DNA of 64,000 bases from Bog-756 sp963696495 (lineage in GTDB: Bacteria; Actinomycetota; Acidimicrobiia; Acidimicrobiales; RAAP-2). Positions 24,526 through 33,517 of the stretch are shown piece after piece. The notes beneath the pieces are model-generated. The model was given only the letters and a program-made list of their open reading frames with translations. It was not told the origin of the DNA and ran no database searches. Within the stretch, counting starts at the first letter, position 1. Every line of letters begins with the position of its first letter. Position numbers and translations under genes: made by a program. The stretch is from positions 496,001-560,000 of the forward strand of contig CAVOKJ010000002.1 of NCBI GenBank assembly GCA_963696495.1, written 5' to 3'.

Positions 24526-26775
24526 CTCGAACAGCTGGGGGATCGACCCGAAGAAGGGTGCGCTCCCGAAGGAGAAGAGGCCACCGTCGGCGGCGACCAG
24601 CCAGTAGCCGTTGCCGCGGTTGGAGGCCATGCCGACCACCGGCTGGTTCAGCCGGACGGCTCCCATCGAGCCGAAGAAGTAGGCGTCACCGAAGCTGAAG
24701 ATCCCGCCGTCCGAGGCCACGAACCAGTAGCCGTGGCCGTCGGCGGTGGCCGTCATGCCCACCACCGGCCGGTTCAGCCGGATGTTGCCGGTCGAGCCGT
24801 AGAACCGGGCGTCCCCGTAGGTGAAGATGCCGCCGTCGGAGGCCACCAGCCAGTAGCCCCTGCCGTCCGGGGTGGCGGCCATGCCCACCACCGGCTGGTT
24901 GAGCCGGATGTCGCCGGTCGAGCCGTAGAACCGGGCGTCCCCGTAGGTGAAGATGCCGCCGTCGGAGGCCACCAGCCAGTAGCCCCTGCCGTCCGGAGTG
25001 GCGGCCATGCCCACGATCGGGCGGTTGAGGCGGATGTCGCCGGTCGAGCCGTAGAACTGGGCCGTGCCGAACGTGAAGATGCCGCCGTCGGAGGCCACCT
25101 CCCAGTACCCGCTGCCGTCCGGGGTGGCGGCCATCCCCACCACCGGTTTGTTGAGGCGCGACCCTCCCATCGAGCCCAGGAACTTGGCGTCGCCGAAGGC
25201 GAAGATGCCGCCGTCGGAGGCGACGTTCCAATAGCCCCCGCCGTCGTTGGTCGGCGCCATGCCGACGATCGGCTGGTTGAGGTGGCCGGGGGCCGCCTGG
25301 CTCAGCCATCCGGTCAGCTGGGGGTTCTGGTGGAACATCGGCCACGAACGCTTGCCCAGCGAGTGACCGGCCGATCCCGCCACCTCGTAGTGCTGGATGA
25401 TGCCGGCGTTGGCGGCGTCGTAGCCGGCGATGGTGATCCCGATGGTCCCGTTGGGGTCGATGCTGACCATCGGCGAATTCTGGAGCCCGACGGTTCCGGC
25501 GCCGAGCGTGGCCACCACCTGGGCGGTGCGACCGTCGTAGATGACGAGGCCGTTGGTCGTCGGGACCAGGACGTCGTTGTAGCCGCCGCCCGTCAGGTCA
25601 GCGGTGACGATGCCACCGATGATCTGGCCCGACGTGCGCTGGGGCCAACCGGGCACCGCCGCGCCGTTGGCGCCGTTGAGCGCCCACACCAGGCCACCCG
25701 AGCTGGTGTTCGCCCCTTCGAGCACCTCGACGTTCCCGTCACCCTCGATGTCACCGATGGCCGGGCTGCCAGTGGTCGTGCCGCCGAGGTTGGAGCGCCA
25801 GACGATGCCGCAGTGGGAGTTCGAACCGAACAACGTGTTGGAGTCGGAGGCCCCCGCATAGTACGAGCCGGTGCCGAAGGCGATGCCCACCTGGCCGCCG
25901 GCAAGGAAGTTGCCCACCGCCGGCGAGGAGTCCACCGTCTGGTTGGTGTCGTAGTCGCAGATCAGGTTTCCGCCGGACCCGAGGACGCGGAGGTGGCCGC
26001 CCGCGGTGTAGGTCTGTCCGTAGGCCACTCCGGGAGACGAGTCGCCTCCCTCCACCACCTCGGTCTGACCGTTCCCGTAGAGGTCGGCCAACGACGGCGT
26101 GGTGAATCCGCTGTCAGCCGTGAAGAAGGGCCAACCGGGGAGGACTCCGCCGTTGGCCGCATTGAGGGCGTACTCGTCCTGCCCGAGCGAGGGGGCGACG
26201 GTGCCGGTGACGCCTCCGAGGTTGCCCACCGCCATCGAGGCCTGCACGCCGTAGAGGCCATTCGGGTCTTGGGCGTTGTGCTCCCAGAGCTGGGAACCCC
26301 TGGCGTTGAACGCGTCGTACCCGCCGGTCCGTGGCTGGGCCGCGTTCCCCGCGCCGACGTACACGTTGTCGGTTCCGGCGCCGTCAGGTGCGACCGACGG
26401 GGTCGAGTCGATCGGTCCCCCGGCGTGGGCCGGCCAGCCACTCACCGCTGACCCGTTGGACAGATGGTACGCATACACGCCTCCGGCCCGGTCGCCGACC
26501 ACCACGGCGGGCCCGCCGGCGTCGAGCGTTGCCTCGGAAGGAGAGCTCTCGGCGATGGGGTTGCCGGCGTCAGGGAGCACCTGTTGCCACGTCAGCGACG
26601 TCGCCACCGAGGCATGGGGGACGGGGGTCGCGGCAGAGGCTGCCCCGGTCGGGACCTGGGCGGCCAACAGGGCGCCGACCGCACCGAGCGCCAACGCCCC
26701 TCCCACCACGACCCGGCGGCCTCGCCCGCGTCGTTCGTCGCGGCCGACCTCGTTGACGTGGCGCCCTGCTCCCAT
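24502..26775 (-). CDS. secreted FG-GAP/PQQ-like beta-propeller protein with six C-terminal repeats
   Basis: Exported protein of 757 residues. A basic N terminus and signal segment (about 20-48, RGRRVVVGGALALGAVGALL ending in SAA) lead into a propeller domain. Its FG-GAP/VCBS-like blades include DSTPSVAPDG, TPSLADLYGNG, DSSPAVGNF and GSPAIGDIEGDGNVEV, which contain short Ca-binding-like Asp/Asn/Gly loops. From about residue 503 six 42-residue repeats follow (GYW.VASDGGIF.FG.A.F.GS), the same unit as in the SpoIID neighbour, with the same divergent final copy. The ATG at 26775 has an AAGGAGGA site. No catalytic residues are recognisable; a surface adhesion or wall-binding role is inferred. Divergent from a membrane glycosyltransferase gene. 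Confidence 0.8.
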   Translation of the reverse strand: MGAGRHVNEVGRDERRGRGRRVVVGGALALGAVGALLAAQVPTGAASAATPVPHASVATSLTWQQVLPDAGNPIAESSPSEATLDAGGPAVVVGDRAGGVYAYHLSNGSAVSGWPAHAGGPIDSTPSVAPDGAGTDNVYVGAGNAAQPRTGGYDAFNARGSQLWEHNAQDPNGLYGVQASMAVGNLGGVTGTVAPSLGQDEYALNAANGGVLPGWPFFTADSGFTTPSLADLYGNGQTEVVEGGDSSPGVAYGQTYTAGGHLRVLGSGGNLICDYDTNQTVDSSPAVGNFLAGGQVGIAFGTGSYYAGASDSNTLFGSNSHCGIVWRSNLGGTTTGSPAIGDIEGDGNVEVLEGANTSSGGLVWALNGANGAAVPGWPQRTSGQIIGGIVTADLTGGGYNDVLVPTTNGLVIYDGRTAQVVATLGAGTVGLQNSPMVSIDPNGTIGITIAGYDAANAGIIQHYEVAGSAGHSLGKRSWPMFHQNPQLTGWLSQAAPGHLNQPIVGMAPTNDGGGYWNVASDGGIFAFGDAKFLGSMGGSRLNKPVVGMAATPDGSGYWEVASDGGIFTFGTAQFYGSTGDIRLNRPIVGMAATPDGRGYWLVASDGGIFTYGDARFYGSTGDIRLNQPVVGMAATPDGRGYWLVASDGGIFTYGDARFYGSTGNIRLNRPVVGMTATADGHGYWFVASDGGIFSFGDAYFFGSMGAVRLNQPVVGMASNRGNGYWLVAADGGLFSFGSAPFFGSIPQLFEANAVGVD
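24505..25269 (-). repeat. six 126-bp repeats (42-residue units), FG-GAP protein
   Basis: Six in-frame units homologous to those at 22452-23189. Units three and four (around 24841-25020) are nearly identical at DNA level, differing at isolated bases. The final unit keeps the variant VAADGGLFSFGSA seen at the end of the other protein. Confidence 0.9.
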
Positions 26776-27027
26776 GCGGTGTTCCTCCTTGCGTGTGGTG
26801 CCCCGGCACCCGTTCTGCCGGGCCAGCCATGGCCGGACCGGCCCGGACGGGCTTCGGTGTGCGTCCGGTACCTAGTGGTTGTCGGCCGTTCGGCACCAGA
26901 ACTGAACCCGACGGGCCGACGACCCGGGCGCCGACGGGAGCTGACGGTGGCCGGCGCGGACCGTCCATCGATCCCGGAGCGGCGGTCGCGAGCAGGGGGG
27001 ATGCTTCATTTCTGGGCATCTTCTCGG

Positions 27028-27033
27028 TACCCT
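27028..27033 (+). promoter_or_regulatory. -10 box of the GT-C gene (TACCCT), leaderless type
   Basis: TACCCT ends 5 nt before the ATG at 27039; a weak TTCATT is 17 nt upstream. The divergent 263-nt region 26776-27038 holds no other element that I can support beyond the AAGGAGGA site of the minus-strand gene. Confidence 0.4.
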
Positions 27034-27038
27034 GAACC

Positions 27039-28904
27039 ATGGTCTTCGTCACCACTGGGGCCGAAAACCCGGTGTTGGGACTGGTCGGGGCGCCGCCGCA
27101 GCCCCTGGCCCCGTTCCGTTCCCCGATGCCGCCACCCCTGCCGACCCGGCTGTCGGAGGCTCCGCGCCTGACCAGGTCGGACCTCCAACGCGCCAAGCGC
27201 CGACGCCAGGCGGGTTGGGGACTCGTGCCCTGGGCCCTCGCACTGGTGACACTGGTGCTCCGGCTCGCCACCGGGGCACGGGGTCCGACCGACTGGGACT
27301 CGGCCCAGTACGCATCGGCCGTCGACCACTTCGACGTCGTCCACGGCCAGCCCCAGCCGCCGGGCTACTGGTTCTACGTCGAGACGGGGCGGGCACTCCA
27401 CGTCCTGGTCGGTGCCGGCACCATCGCCAGCCTGGTCATCGTGGCCGCCGTGGCCTCCGCCGTGGCCGTGGGCCTGACCGCGGTGGCCGGTCGCGACCTG
27501 GGTGGGCCGTGGGTGGGACTGGCCGCCGGCGCGCTGGTGGCCGCCTCACCGTTCGCCTGGTTCAGCGGTTCGATCGTGGCCACGTACTCCTTCGACATGG
27601 CGGCCTGCTCCCTGCTGATCATCATGGCGTGGCGGGCCCGGCCGGGGAGCTGGCACGGCATGGGAGCGGTGGCCGCGTTCGGGCTGCTCGCCGGCTTCCG
27701 CCAGTCCATCCTCATGGCCTTCGCCCTCCTCGCCCTGCTGGCGGTGATCGGCTCGACGCGTCGATGGAGCCGCCTCGGGCTCACGGCGCTGGTCGGCGTG
27801 GCCGCCGTCGCCTGCTGGCTCGTCCCCATGGTGCTCACCCAGCCGGGGGGATTCAGCGCCTGGCTCCACGCCACCCACACCGAGACGGCCGGTGCCGCCG
27901 CCGTCACCTCGGTGTTGGACCATGCGCCGGGCGCGGCGACCAATGTCGGCACCTTTGCCGCCTACACGGCCGTGGCGCTGGCACCGCTCGCCGCCGTGAC
28001 CGTTCTCGCCTGCCTACTGCTGCTGATCCGCCGACTGGTGCCCGCCGGGACGGCGGGCAGGGACGCCGGTCCCGGACCGGTGCCCGAGCCGTTCCGCGTC
28101 GGCCCGGCGTGGACACGGCCGTGGTATCAGTCCCGGACCGCGGTCCTGGGCGCCGCAATCGTGCCGCCCGTCCTCGTCGTGGCACTGCTGCAGTTCGCCA
28201 AAGGGGGTTACCTCCTCGCCTACCTGCCCGCCGCGGTGATCGCCCTGCTGCTCCCCATGGGTGCCCTCAACCGACGTCGGCGGGACAGCACCAGGACCTC
28301 TGCGGGATGGCTGACCGTCACCTCGGTCCTCGTGGGCCTGATCGTCGTCGTCGGTGCCCAGCGGTTCGTCAGCTCCGCAGCCGTCCTCCCGGCCCAGTGG
28401 ATGGGCTCCGCGACGTCGCTGTGGTTGGAGCAGCCGCGATACCAGGCTCCGTACCCCGACACCTACGCCGCCATCCGGAGCGCCGACTCGATCGACGCGG
28501 CGCTGGCCGCGCTCGGGCCGTCGGTCCGCCCCGGCGTCGACGTGGTCGTCTTCGACACCGTCGACGGTGGCCAGAACATCTACCGCAACGCCGGCTGGGA
28601 GCTCCCCGCGGCCCGCATCGCCCTGATCGGCCCCGACCAGGTGCTCTACAACGAGCAGCACGGTGCCCTCTACTACGCGCCACCCCCGGCACTCGCCGTG
28701 GGGCCGCGTGGGTCCGTGCTGCTGGTCGCCTCACCCGCCATGCCCGGCCTCGCCGCGCTGACGGCGGACGGGCGGGCGCATCCGGTCGTGACGAGCCAGC
28801 CGATCGGTGGCTACCGGGTGTGGCGGATCGGCCCCGGGAGCTCCGTCCTCGGCGTGCCGGTCGTCGATCACGCCGGTCCCCGCCCGCTGGGCCGGGGGAT
28901 CTGA
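27039..28904 (+). CDS. polytopic membrane glycosyltransferase (GT-C fold, GT39/ArnT-like)
   Basis: A 621-residue integral membrane protein. After a Pro-rich cytoplasmic head and a basic cluster (about 50-58) come ten or more membrane helices. The first periplasmic loop holds the acidic motif PTDWDSAQYA, placed where GT-C enzymes keep the catalytic Asp that binds polyprenyl-phospho-sugars. A QPQPPGYW motif like that of the ArnT/PMT family follows. A soluble C-terminal domain of about 160 residues ends the protein. It probably transfers a sugar from a lipid carrier outside the membrane, consistent with the polysaccharide locus starting 43 nt past its stop on the opposite strand. Start from the ATG at 27039; an ATG at 27126 is an alternative. 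Confidence 0.75.
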   Translation: MVFVTTGAENPVLGLVGAPPQPLAPFRSPMPPPLPTRLSEAPRLTRSDLQRAKRRRQAGWGLVPWALALVTLVLRLATGARGPTDWDSAQYASAVDHFDVVHGQPQPPGYWFYVETGRALHVLVGAGTIASLVIVAAVASAVAVGLTAVAGRDLGGPWVGLAAGALVAASPFAWFSGSIVATYSFDMAACSLLIIMAWRARPGSWHGMGAVAAFGLLAGFRQSILMAFALLALLAVIGSTRRWSRLGLTALVGVAAVACWLVPMVLTQPGGFSAWLHATHTETAGAAAVTSVLDHAPGAATNVGTFAAYTAVALAPLAAVTVLACLLLLIRRLVPAGTAGRDAGPGPVPEPFRVGPAWTRPWYQSRTAVLGAAIVPPVLVVALLQFAKGGYLLAYLPAAVIALLLPMGALNRRRRDSTRTSAGWLTVTSVLVGLIVVVGAQRFVSSAAVLPAQWMGSATSLWLEQPRYQAPYPDTYAAIRSADSIDAALAALGPSVRPGVDVVVFDTVDGGQNIYRNAGWELPAARIALIGPDQVLYNEQHGALYYAPPPALAVGPRGSVLLVASPAMPGLAALTADGRAHPVVTSQPIGGYRVWRIGPGSSVLGVPVVDHAGPRPLGRGI

Positions 28905-28946
28905 CCGACAGCGACGGCCCGCTGAGCGCTCCGTGAGGCGGCTCCT

Positions 28947-30125
28947 CTACGCTCCCGCCACCTTCTCGATGAAGGCGGCGTAGCGATCGATCACCCGGGG
29001 CCAGCGGAACCACCGGTCCACATAGGCCCGGCCGCGCTCCCCGAGGGCTGTCCGGACCGCGACATCGGACTCCACCAGTTCGACCACGCATTCGAACTCA
29101 CCGAACCCGGCGAACGGGAGTCCCCCACCCGATCGCCGGCAGTGCTCGACAGTGGCCGCGCAGCCGGCGTTGACCAGTACGGGGGTGCGGGCGCTCCATG
29201 CCTCGGCCACCACCAAGGAGAATGCTTCCAACGACGACGGTGAGACCAGGGCCAGGGCTCCGTCGAGCAGCGCCCACTTGTCGCCGTCCGACACCGGTCC
29301 GAGGACGTCGATCTGCGGATGGTCGGCGGGAGCCTCGACGACGGGCCCGGCAAACACGAGGCGGAGGGGACCGGGATGGCGCGACTTGTAGGCCACGAAG
29401 AGGTCGGCCAGCAGCGAGGAGCCCTTGTTGCGGTCCACCCGGCCCAGGCAGAGCAGGTACGGCCGGTCACCGACCGGCGGGAGGGAGGCGCGGTCGGCGG
29501 CCGGACGTCCGTCGGGGTCGTCCACCCCCAACCCGAGGAGCAACTGGCGGCGGCTGGCGACATCGAACATGCCCTGGACGAGCCGGCGCTCGGCCGTCGT
29601 CTGGAACACCAGCCCGTCGGCGGCACCGAAGATTTCGGCGAAGACCGGTAGCCGCAGGGCGGGCTCGTCATGGGCGGCCGGGTGGAGGATGGTCGGGACC
29701 GGGACGGCGTCGATGGCACGGACCGTCGTGTAGTACAGGTAGGGATAGAAGATCACGACGTCGGCCGCGGCGTCGACCGCCGCCTGCACAACGGAAGGGT
29801 TGACCGGGCCCTGCAGATCGACCCACCGGCGCGACTCCTCCGACGTCGCCCGGCCCGGGTCGGCGAGGAGCGACGCCGAGTAGGGATGGAACGAGGGAGC
29901 CCGACCCGCCACCGAGGCGAAGCGCCGGACCGAGACACCGTTCACCGACTCGTCACCCTCGGGAAGGACGTCGTCCCACGTGACGAAGTCCTCGGCACAG
30001 GTGGTGAGCACCTCGACCTGCCAGCCCTTCTGGTCGACCAGATGCTCGGCGAGGAGACGGGCGGCCGTCTCGGCCCCCCCGATGACCTGCGCACCGTAGC
30101 GGGGCACCACGAAGGTCGCTCTCAT
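28947..30125 (-). CDS. GT4-family glycosyltransferase (type A, first copy)
   Basis: GT-B fold retaining glycosyltransferase of 392 residues. The N-terminal half starts FVVPRYGAQVIGGAET, the acceptor-binding glycine loop of GT4 enzymes. The C-terminal nucleotide-sugar half has LCLGRVDRNKG and the motif SPSSLEAFSLVVAEAWS (E-x7-E type), followed by CAATVEHCRRSGGG. It is cytosolic and acts on undecaprenyl-linked glycans. It is a clear paralogue of the protein at 36531-37778: they share GGAETAARxLAE, ILHPAAHDEPAL and a near-identical CRRSGGG segment. It is the last gene of the locus, 10 nt after the preceding transferase. The sugar is unknown. Confidence 0.88.
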   Translation of the reverse strand: MRATFVVPRYGAQVIGGAETAARLLAEHLVDQKGWQVEVLTTCAEDFVTWDDVLPEGDESVNGVSVRRFASVAGRAPSFHPYSASLLADPGRATSEESRRWVDLQGPVNPSVVQAAVDAAADVVIFYPYLYYTTVRAIDAVPVPTILHPAAHDEPALRLPVFAEIFGAADGLVFQTTAERRLVQGMFDVASRRQLLLGLGVDDPDGRPAADRASLPPVGDRPYLLCLGRVDRNKGSSLLADLFVAYKSRHPGPLRLVFAGPVVEAPADHPQIDVLGPVSDGDKWALLDGALALVSPSSLEAFSLVVAEAWSARTPVLVNAGCAATVEHCRRSGGGLPFAGFGEFECVVELVESDVAVRTALGERGRAYVDRWFRWPRVIDRYAAFIEKVAGA

Positions 30126-30135
30126 CGACCGTCGC

Positions 30136-31224
30136 TCACGCAGCGAAGGCGGCCTCGAGTGCGGAGGCGAAACCGGCCCGCACCCGGGGAAGGGCGAATG
30201 CTTCCACCCTCTCGGAGGCCGCCTGGGCCAGGACGGAGCGGAGGGCGGGATCCGTCACCACCCGATCGATGGCGGCAGCCACCCGGACCGGCTCCTTGTT
30301 GGGCAGGACCAGCCCGGCGCTCTGGACCGTCTCGGGAACGGCCGTGTTGGTGTACGCCACGATCGGGAGCCGGTGGTACATCGACTCGAGGAGGGGGACA
30401 CAGAACCCCTCGTGGTTGGACAGGCACACGAACGCATCGGCACCGGCGTAGTAGGCGATCAGCTCCTCGTGCGTCACCGAGCCGGCGATTTCGACGGCGT
30501 CGGTGAGGTCCAGCTCGGTGATGAACCGCTCGAGGGCGGTCTGGTACTCCTCGCTGATGGCCCCACCGACCAGGTGCAGCCGGGCGTTCGGGTCGTACAG
30601 CCGGCGGTAGGCGGCCAAGGCCTTGACCAGGTCGTGCTGGCCCTTGTGGGGTGAGACCTTGCCCACGAACAGCAGGTCGGCTCCTCCCCCTTCCTTCTGG
30701 GCGGCGAGGCGCGCCGCCAAGTCCGGGTCGGGGGTGCCGGCGAACCCCTCCAGGTCGACGAGGAGGGGGACGGTCGTGGTCGATCGGTAGCCGGCCACCT
30801 GCAGCTCCTTCTCGTTGTAGACCGAATCGGCGATGGCGAACTCGGTGACGGGAGCCAGGTCGCGGAGCTGGGCCCGCCCCCACCGCACTTCCTCGCCCAC
30901 GGCGGGTACCCACGCCTCGAGCAGATCGGCAGGAGTGATGTTGTGGTAGTTCACGAACTTGCGCTCGCCGCGCTGGCGGAAGATGTCGGCCACCCCCGAC
31001 CCGATGGACAGCTGGTAGAGCAGCACCCTCCCGGCCGAGGACCGGTCCCCGATCCGGCTGACGGGCAGCCCCCAGTCCAGCCGGTCGGGGGTCGCGTTGC
31101 CGTAGAAGATGTCGGACTCGAAGCCCCTCGACCGCAGCAGGTCACGGAGTTGCACGACATGCCCGCCGATGGCGTCACGGCTGGCCAGTGAGGGGATGAC
31201 CTGGTCGATACGGCCGACCGTCAC
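30136..31224 (-). CDS. GT4-family glycosyltransferase (type B, first copy)
   Basis: A 362-residue GT-B enzyme. The N terminus (QVIPSLASRDAIGGHVVQLRD) matches the family whose second half carries LLFVGKVSPHKGQHDLV and CLSNHEGFCVPLLESM, the E-x7-E nucleotide-sugar motif. A YHNITPA motif at about residue 94 is shared with the two other type B enzymes in this locus. The start ATG at 31224 is 7 nt after the wzt stop, so it is co-transcribed with the exporter. It precedes a type A enzyme, and the same B-A order recurs at 38869-36531, indicating a duplicated gene pair. Substrate unknown. Confidence 0.87.
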   Translation of the reverse strand: MTVGRIDQVIPSLASRDAIGGHVVQLRDLLRSRGFESDIFYGNATPDRLDWGLPVSRIGDRSSAGRVLLYQLSIGSGVADIFRQRGERKFVNYHNITPADLLEAWVPAVGEEVRWGRAQLRDLAPVTEFAIADSVYNEKELQVAGYRSTTTVPLLVDLEGFAGTPDPDLAARLAAQKEGGGADLLFVGKVSPHKGQHDLVKALAAYRRLYDPNARLHLVGGAISEEYQTALERFITELDLTDAVEIAGSVTHEELIAYYAGADAFVCLSNHEGFCVPLLESMYHRLPIVAYTNTAVPETVQSAGLVLPNKEPVRVAAAIDRVVTDPALRSVLAQAASERVEAFALPRVRAGFASALEAAFAA

Positions 31225-31231
31225 GGAGCGG

Positions 31232-32497
31232 TCACGAAGCGGGCTCTTCCCAGCCCGCCAGCGGGGCGAGCTGGGCGCCGATCACCGGCACCTCGCCGGT
31301 GAAGTTGGCGGAGCGCAGCCGGAAACTCACGTCGAGCGGCAGGCGGACCCGGCCGGTGGCCCGACCCGGATTGGCCACCTCGAACTGGGTGACCTGGTCC
31401 TTCCAGTCGAAGATGGCGGTCTGGGTGGCGCTCCGCACACCGACGCTCACCGTGTAGGTGCCGTCGAGCAGGGGTACCTCGGGGAAGAGGAAGCGGACGA
31501 TGCCCCCGCCCTCGGGTATCTCCATCTGACAGGCCGGATCGTCGGGATCGGATGCGAACACGAGCTCGTTCTTGTCGTCGTGGATGGCGATGGTGGCCAT
31601 GGCGTTGGGCACCGCAGCCAGGCTGTCGACATCGGCGGTCACCGTCAGCGACTCGCCCGGGTACATGTGGGGGCGCGTGCCGCTGCCACCGTGCTCGGCC
31701 TGGACGGTGCCGATGTGCAGCACGTTGCCCTCGATCCCACCCGACTCGGAGCCCTCCATGGTCCCCACGCCGAGCAGATCGGCCATGTAGACCCTGATGG
31801 CCTCACCCGGCTCGTCGACGGTGATCACCTGACCGTGGTTCATCACCATGGCGCGTCCGCAGTTCTGGCGGATGGCGTCCGAGCCGTGGCTGACCACCAC
31901 GATGGTCCGCCCCTCGCGTTGGAACTTCTTCACGTGGTCGAGGCACTTGCGCTGGAAGGCGGCATCCCCCACCGCCAGCACCTCGTCCACCAGCAGGACA
32001 TCGGGTTCCACGTTGACGGCGACGGCGAACCCGAGACGGACGTACATGCCCGACGAGTAGAACTTGACCTGGTTGTCGATGAACTCCTCGAGTTCGGCGA
32101 AGGCCACGATGTCGTCGAACCGCTTGGCGATCTCCGACCGGGGCAGCCCGAGCAACGAGCCGTTGAGGAAGATGTTGTCCCGACCGGACAGGTCGGGTTG
32201 CATCCCGGCCCCGAGCTCCAGCATGGCCGCCAGGGTGCCCCGCACCCGGATCTCCCCCGACGTCGGCTTCAGGATGCCGGCCACGCACTTGAGCAGCGTG
32301 GACTTGCCGCAGCCGTTCCGGCCGATGATGCCGAACGTCTCGCCCTGGTTGATGTCGACGTTGACGTCGCGCAGGGCCCAGAACGGGGTGAACGGCATCT
32401 TCCCACCGTGGATGACCCGTTCCTTCAGGGAGGTGTGCTTCTCGTTGTACAGGCGGAACTGCTTGGAGATGTCCCTGACCTCGATGGCGACGGCCAT
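31232..32497 (-). CDS. wzt: polysaccharide ABC exporter ATPase (Wzt) with C-terminal glycan-recognition domain
   Basis: ATPase that drives export of lipid-linked polysaccharide. The nucleotide-binding domain carries Walker A GRNGCGKST (59-67), the family ABC signature YSSGMYVRL and Walker B LLVDEVLAVGD. The 175-residue C-terminal extension (from about 245, HIGTVQAEHGG onward) is a beta-rich Wzt_C domain. In O9a-type systems that domain binds the capped end of the glycan, so chain length is likely set by terminal modification; two methyltransferase-like proteins lie in the same locus. The ATG at 32497 is 3 nt after the wzm stop. Neighbours and architecture make the assignment secure; the glycan is not known. 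Confidence 0.93.
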   Translation of the reverse strand: MAVAIEVRDISKQFRLYNEKHTSLKERVIHGGKMPFTPFWALRDVNVDINQGETFGIIGRNGCGKSTLLKCVAGILKPTSGEIRVRGTLAAMLELGAGMQPDLSGRDNIFLNGSLLGLPRSEIAKRFDDIVAFAELEEFIDNQVKFYSSGMYVRLGFAVAVNVEPDVLLVDEVLAVGDAAFQRKCLDHVKKFQREGRTIVVVSHGSDAIRQNCGRAMVMNHGQVITVDEPGEAIRVYMADLLGVGTMEGSESGGIEGNVLHIGTVQAEHGGSGTRPHMYPGESLTVTADVDSLAAVPNAMATIAIHDDKNELVFASDPDDPACQMEIPEGGGIVRFLFPEVPLLDGTYTVSVGVRSATQTAIFDWKDQVTQFEVANPGRATGRVRLPLDVSFRLRSANFTGEVPVIGAQLAPLAGWEEPAS

Positions 32498-32500
32498 GGC

Positions 32501-33517
32501 TCAGAGCTCCTCGGCGAAGTTGCCCTCGAGCCGTCCGAAGACGATCAACGCCAGCAGGAACAGGCCGATGCTCACCACCAGGACCGCTCCGTCGAGGGCG
32601 GCGTAGCCGCCGAGCCCCCAGGTCGGGAGCACGTGGTAGACGGTCGGCTTCGTGCCGGGTGGGCTGCCGGGGGTCAGGTAGGTGTACTGGGTCACCCCGT
32701 AGATGGCCCGTTGGAAGGTCATCACGATCGGCGTCACCGGGTTGAGCAGGTACACCCACTGCATCCAGTTCAGCGCCGGATGGGCCTTGTTGTGGCCGGA
32801 CAGGAAGATCGTGCCGTAGGTGTAGACGATCGAGGTCCCCCAGAACCAGGCCATCAGCAACACCTCGGTGAGGTGCTGGGTGTCCCGCAGGTAGACGTTG
32901 ACGGCGGACAGGAAGACCGACAGCGCACTGGTGAAGACCAGCAGGGCCAGGAGGGCCAGGGGCAAGAGGATCAGCATCTGGAAGTCGGGATGGATCCCGA
33001 AGAGCAACAGGGCCAGGATCAGCACCACCACCTGGATGGCGAAGAGAACCACGTTCACGCCGACCACCGACAGGGCGAGGAGCTCGCGCGGGAATGCCAC
33101 CTTCTTCACGATGCCCGCCTTGCCCACCACCACCGACGTCGCCCCCATCGCCGAACCGTTGAAGAGGTTCCAGGCGATCAGCCCGGCGAACAGCCAGATG
33201 GCGAAGTTGGGCTGGTGGTTCCGTGCGATGATCTTGAAGACCACGTAGTAGATGGCCAGGACCAGTGCCGGGTTGAGCATCGACCAGGCGTAGCCGAGCA
33301 CCGAGTCCTTGTACTTGACCTTGAGCTCGGTCCGGGTCAGCAGGAAGAGCAGATCGCGGTTGATCCACAGGTCCTTGATGCGCTGCCCGAGCTGGACCTT
33401 GCCGTTGACGACGGTGACCCGGTCATGGCTCTGGCCGGGGACGAAGCGGGTGCTCCCGCCGATGGTCGCAACATGCTCGGGGTCCGAATGGGCGGGCCGA
33501 TCGATGCCGAGGCTCAC
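32501..33517 (-). CDS. wzm: polysaccharide ABC exporter permease (Wzm)
   Basis: ABC-2 type transmembrane subunit of 338 residues with six membrane helices. It shows the characteristic early segment RTELKVKYKDSVLGYAWSMLNPAL (key part KDSVLGYAW), which lies at the gate helix of O-antigen and teichoic acid exporters, and NVYLRDTQHLTEVLLM. The GTG at 33517 overlaps the clpP stop as GTGA. That keeps a 55-residue hydrophilic N-terminal tail, longer than usual in Wzm. The protein pairs with Wzt directly downstream. In this presumed Gram-positive cell it would export an undecaprenyl- or lipid-linked surface glycan. Confidence 0.92.
   Translation of the reverse strand: MSLGIDRPAHSDPEHVATIGGSTRFVPGQSHDRVTVVNGKVQLGQRIKDLWINRDLLFLLTRTELKVKYKDSVLGYAWSMLNPALVLAIYYVVFKIIARNHQPNFAIWLFAGLIAWNLFNGSAMGATSVVVGKAGIVKKVAFPRELLALSVVGVNVVLFAIQVVVLILALLLFGIHPDFQMLILLPLALLALLVFTSALSVFLSAVNVYLRDTQHLTEVLLMAWFWGTSIVYTYGTIFLSGHNKAHPALNWMQWVYLLNPVTPIVMTFQRAIYGVTQYTYLTPGSPPGTKPTVYHVLPTWGLGGYAALDGAVLVVSIGLFLLALIVFGRLEGNFAEEL

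Noticed and set aside
22452..25269. Possible CRISPR or mobile-element repeats
   Set aside because: The 126-bp period encodes regular 42-residue protein repeats in two secreted proteins.
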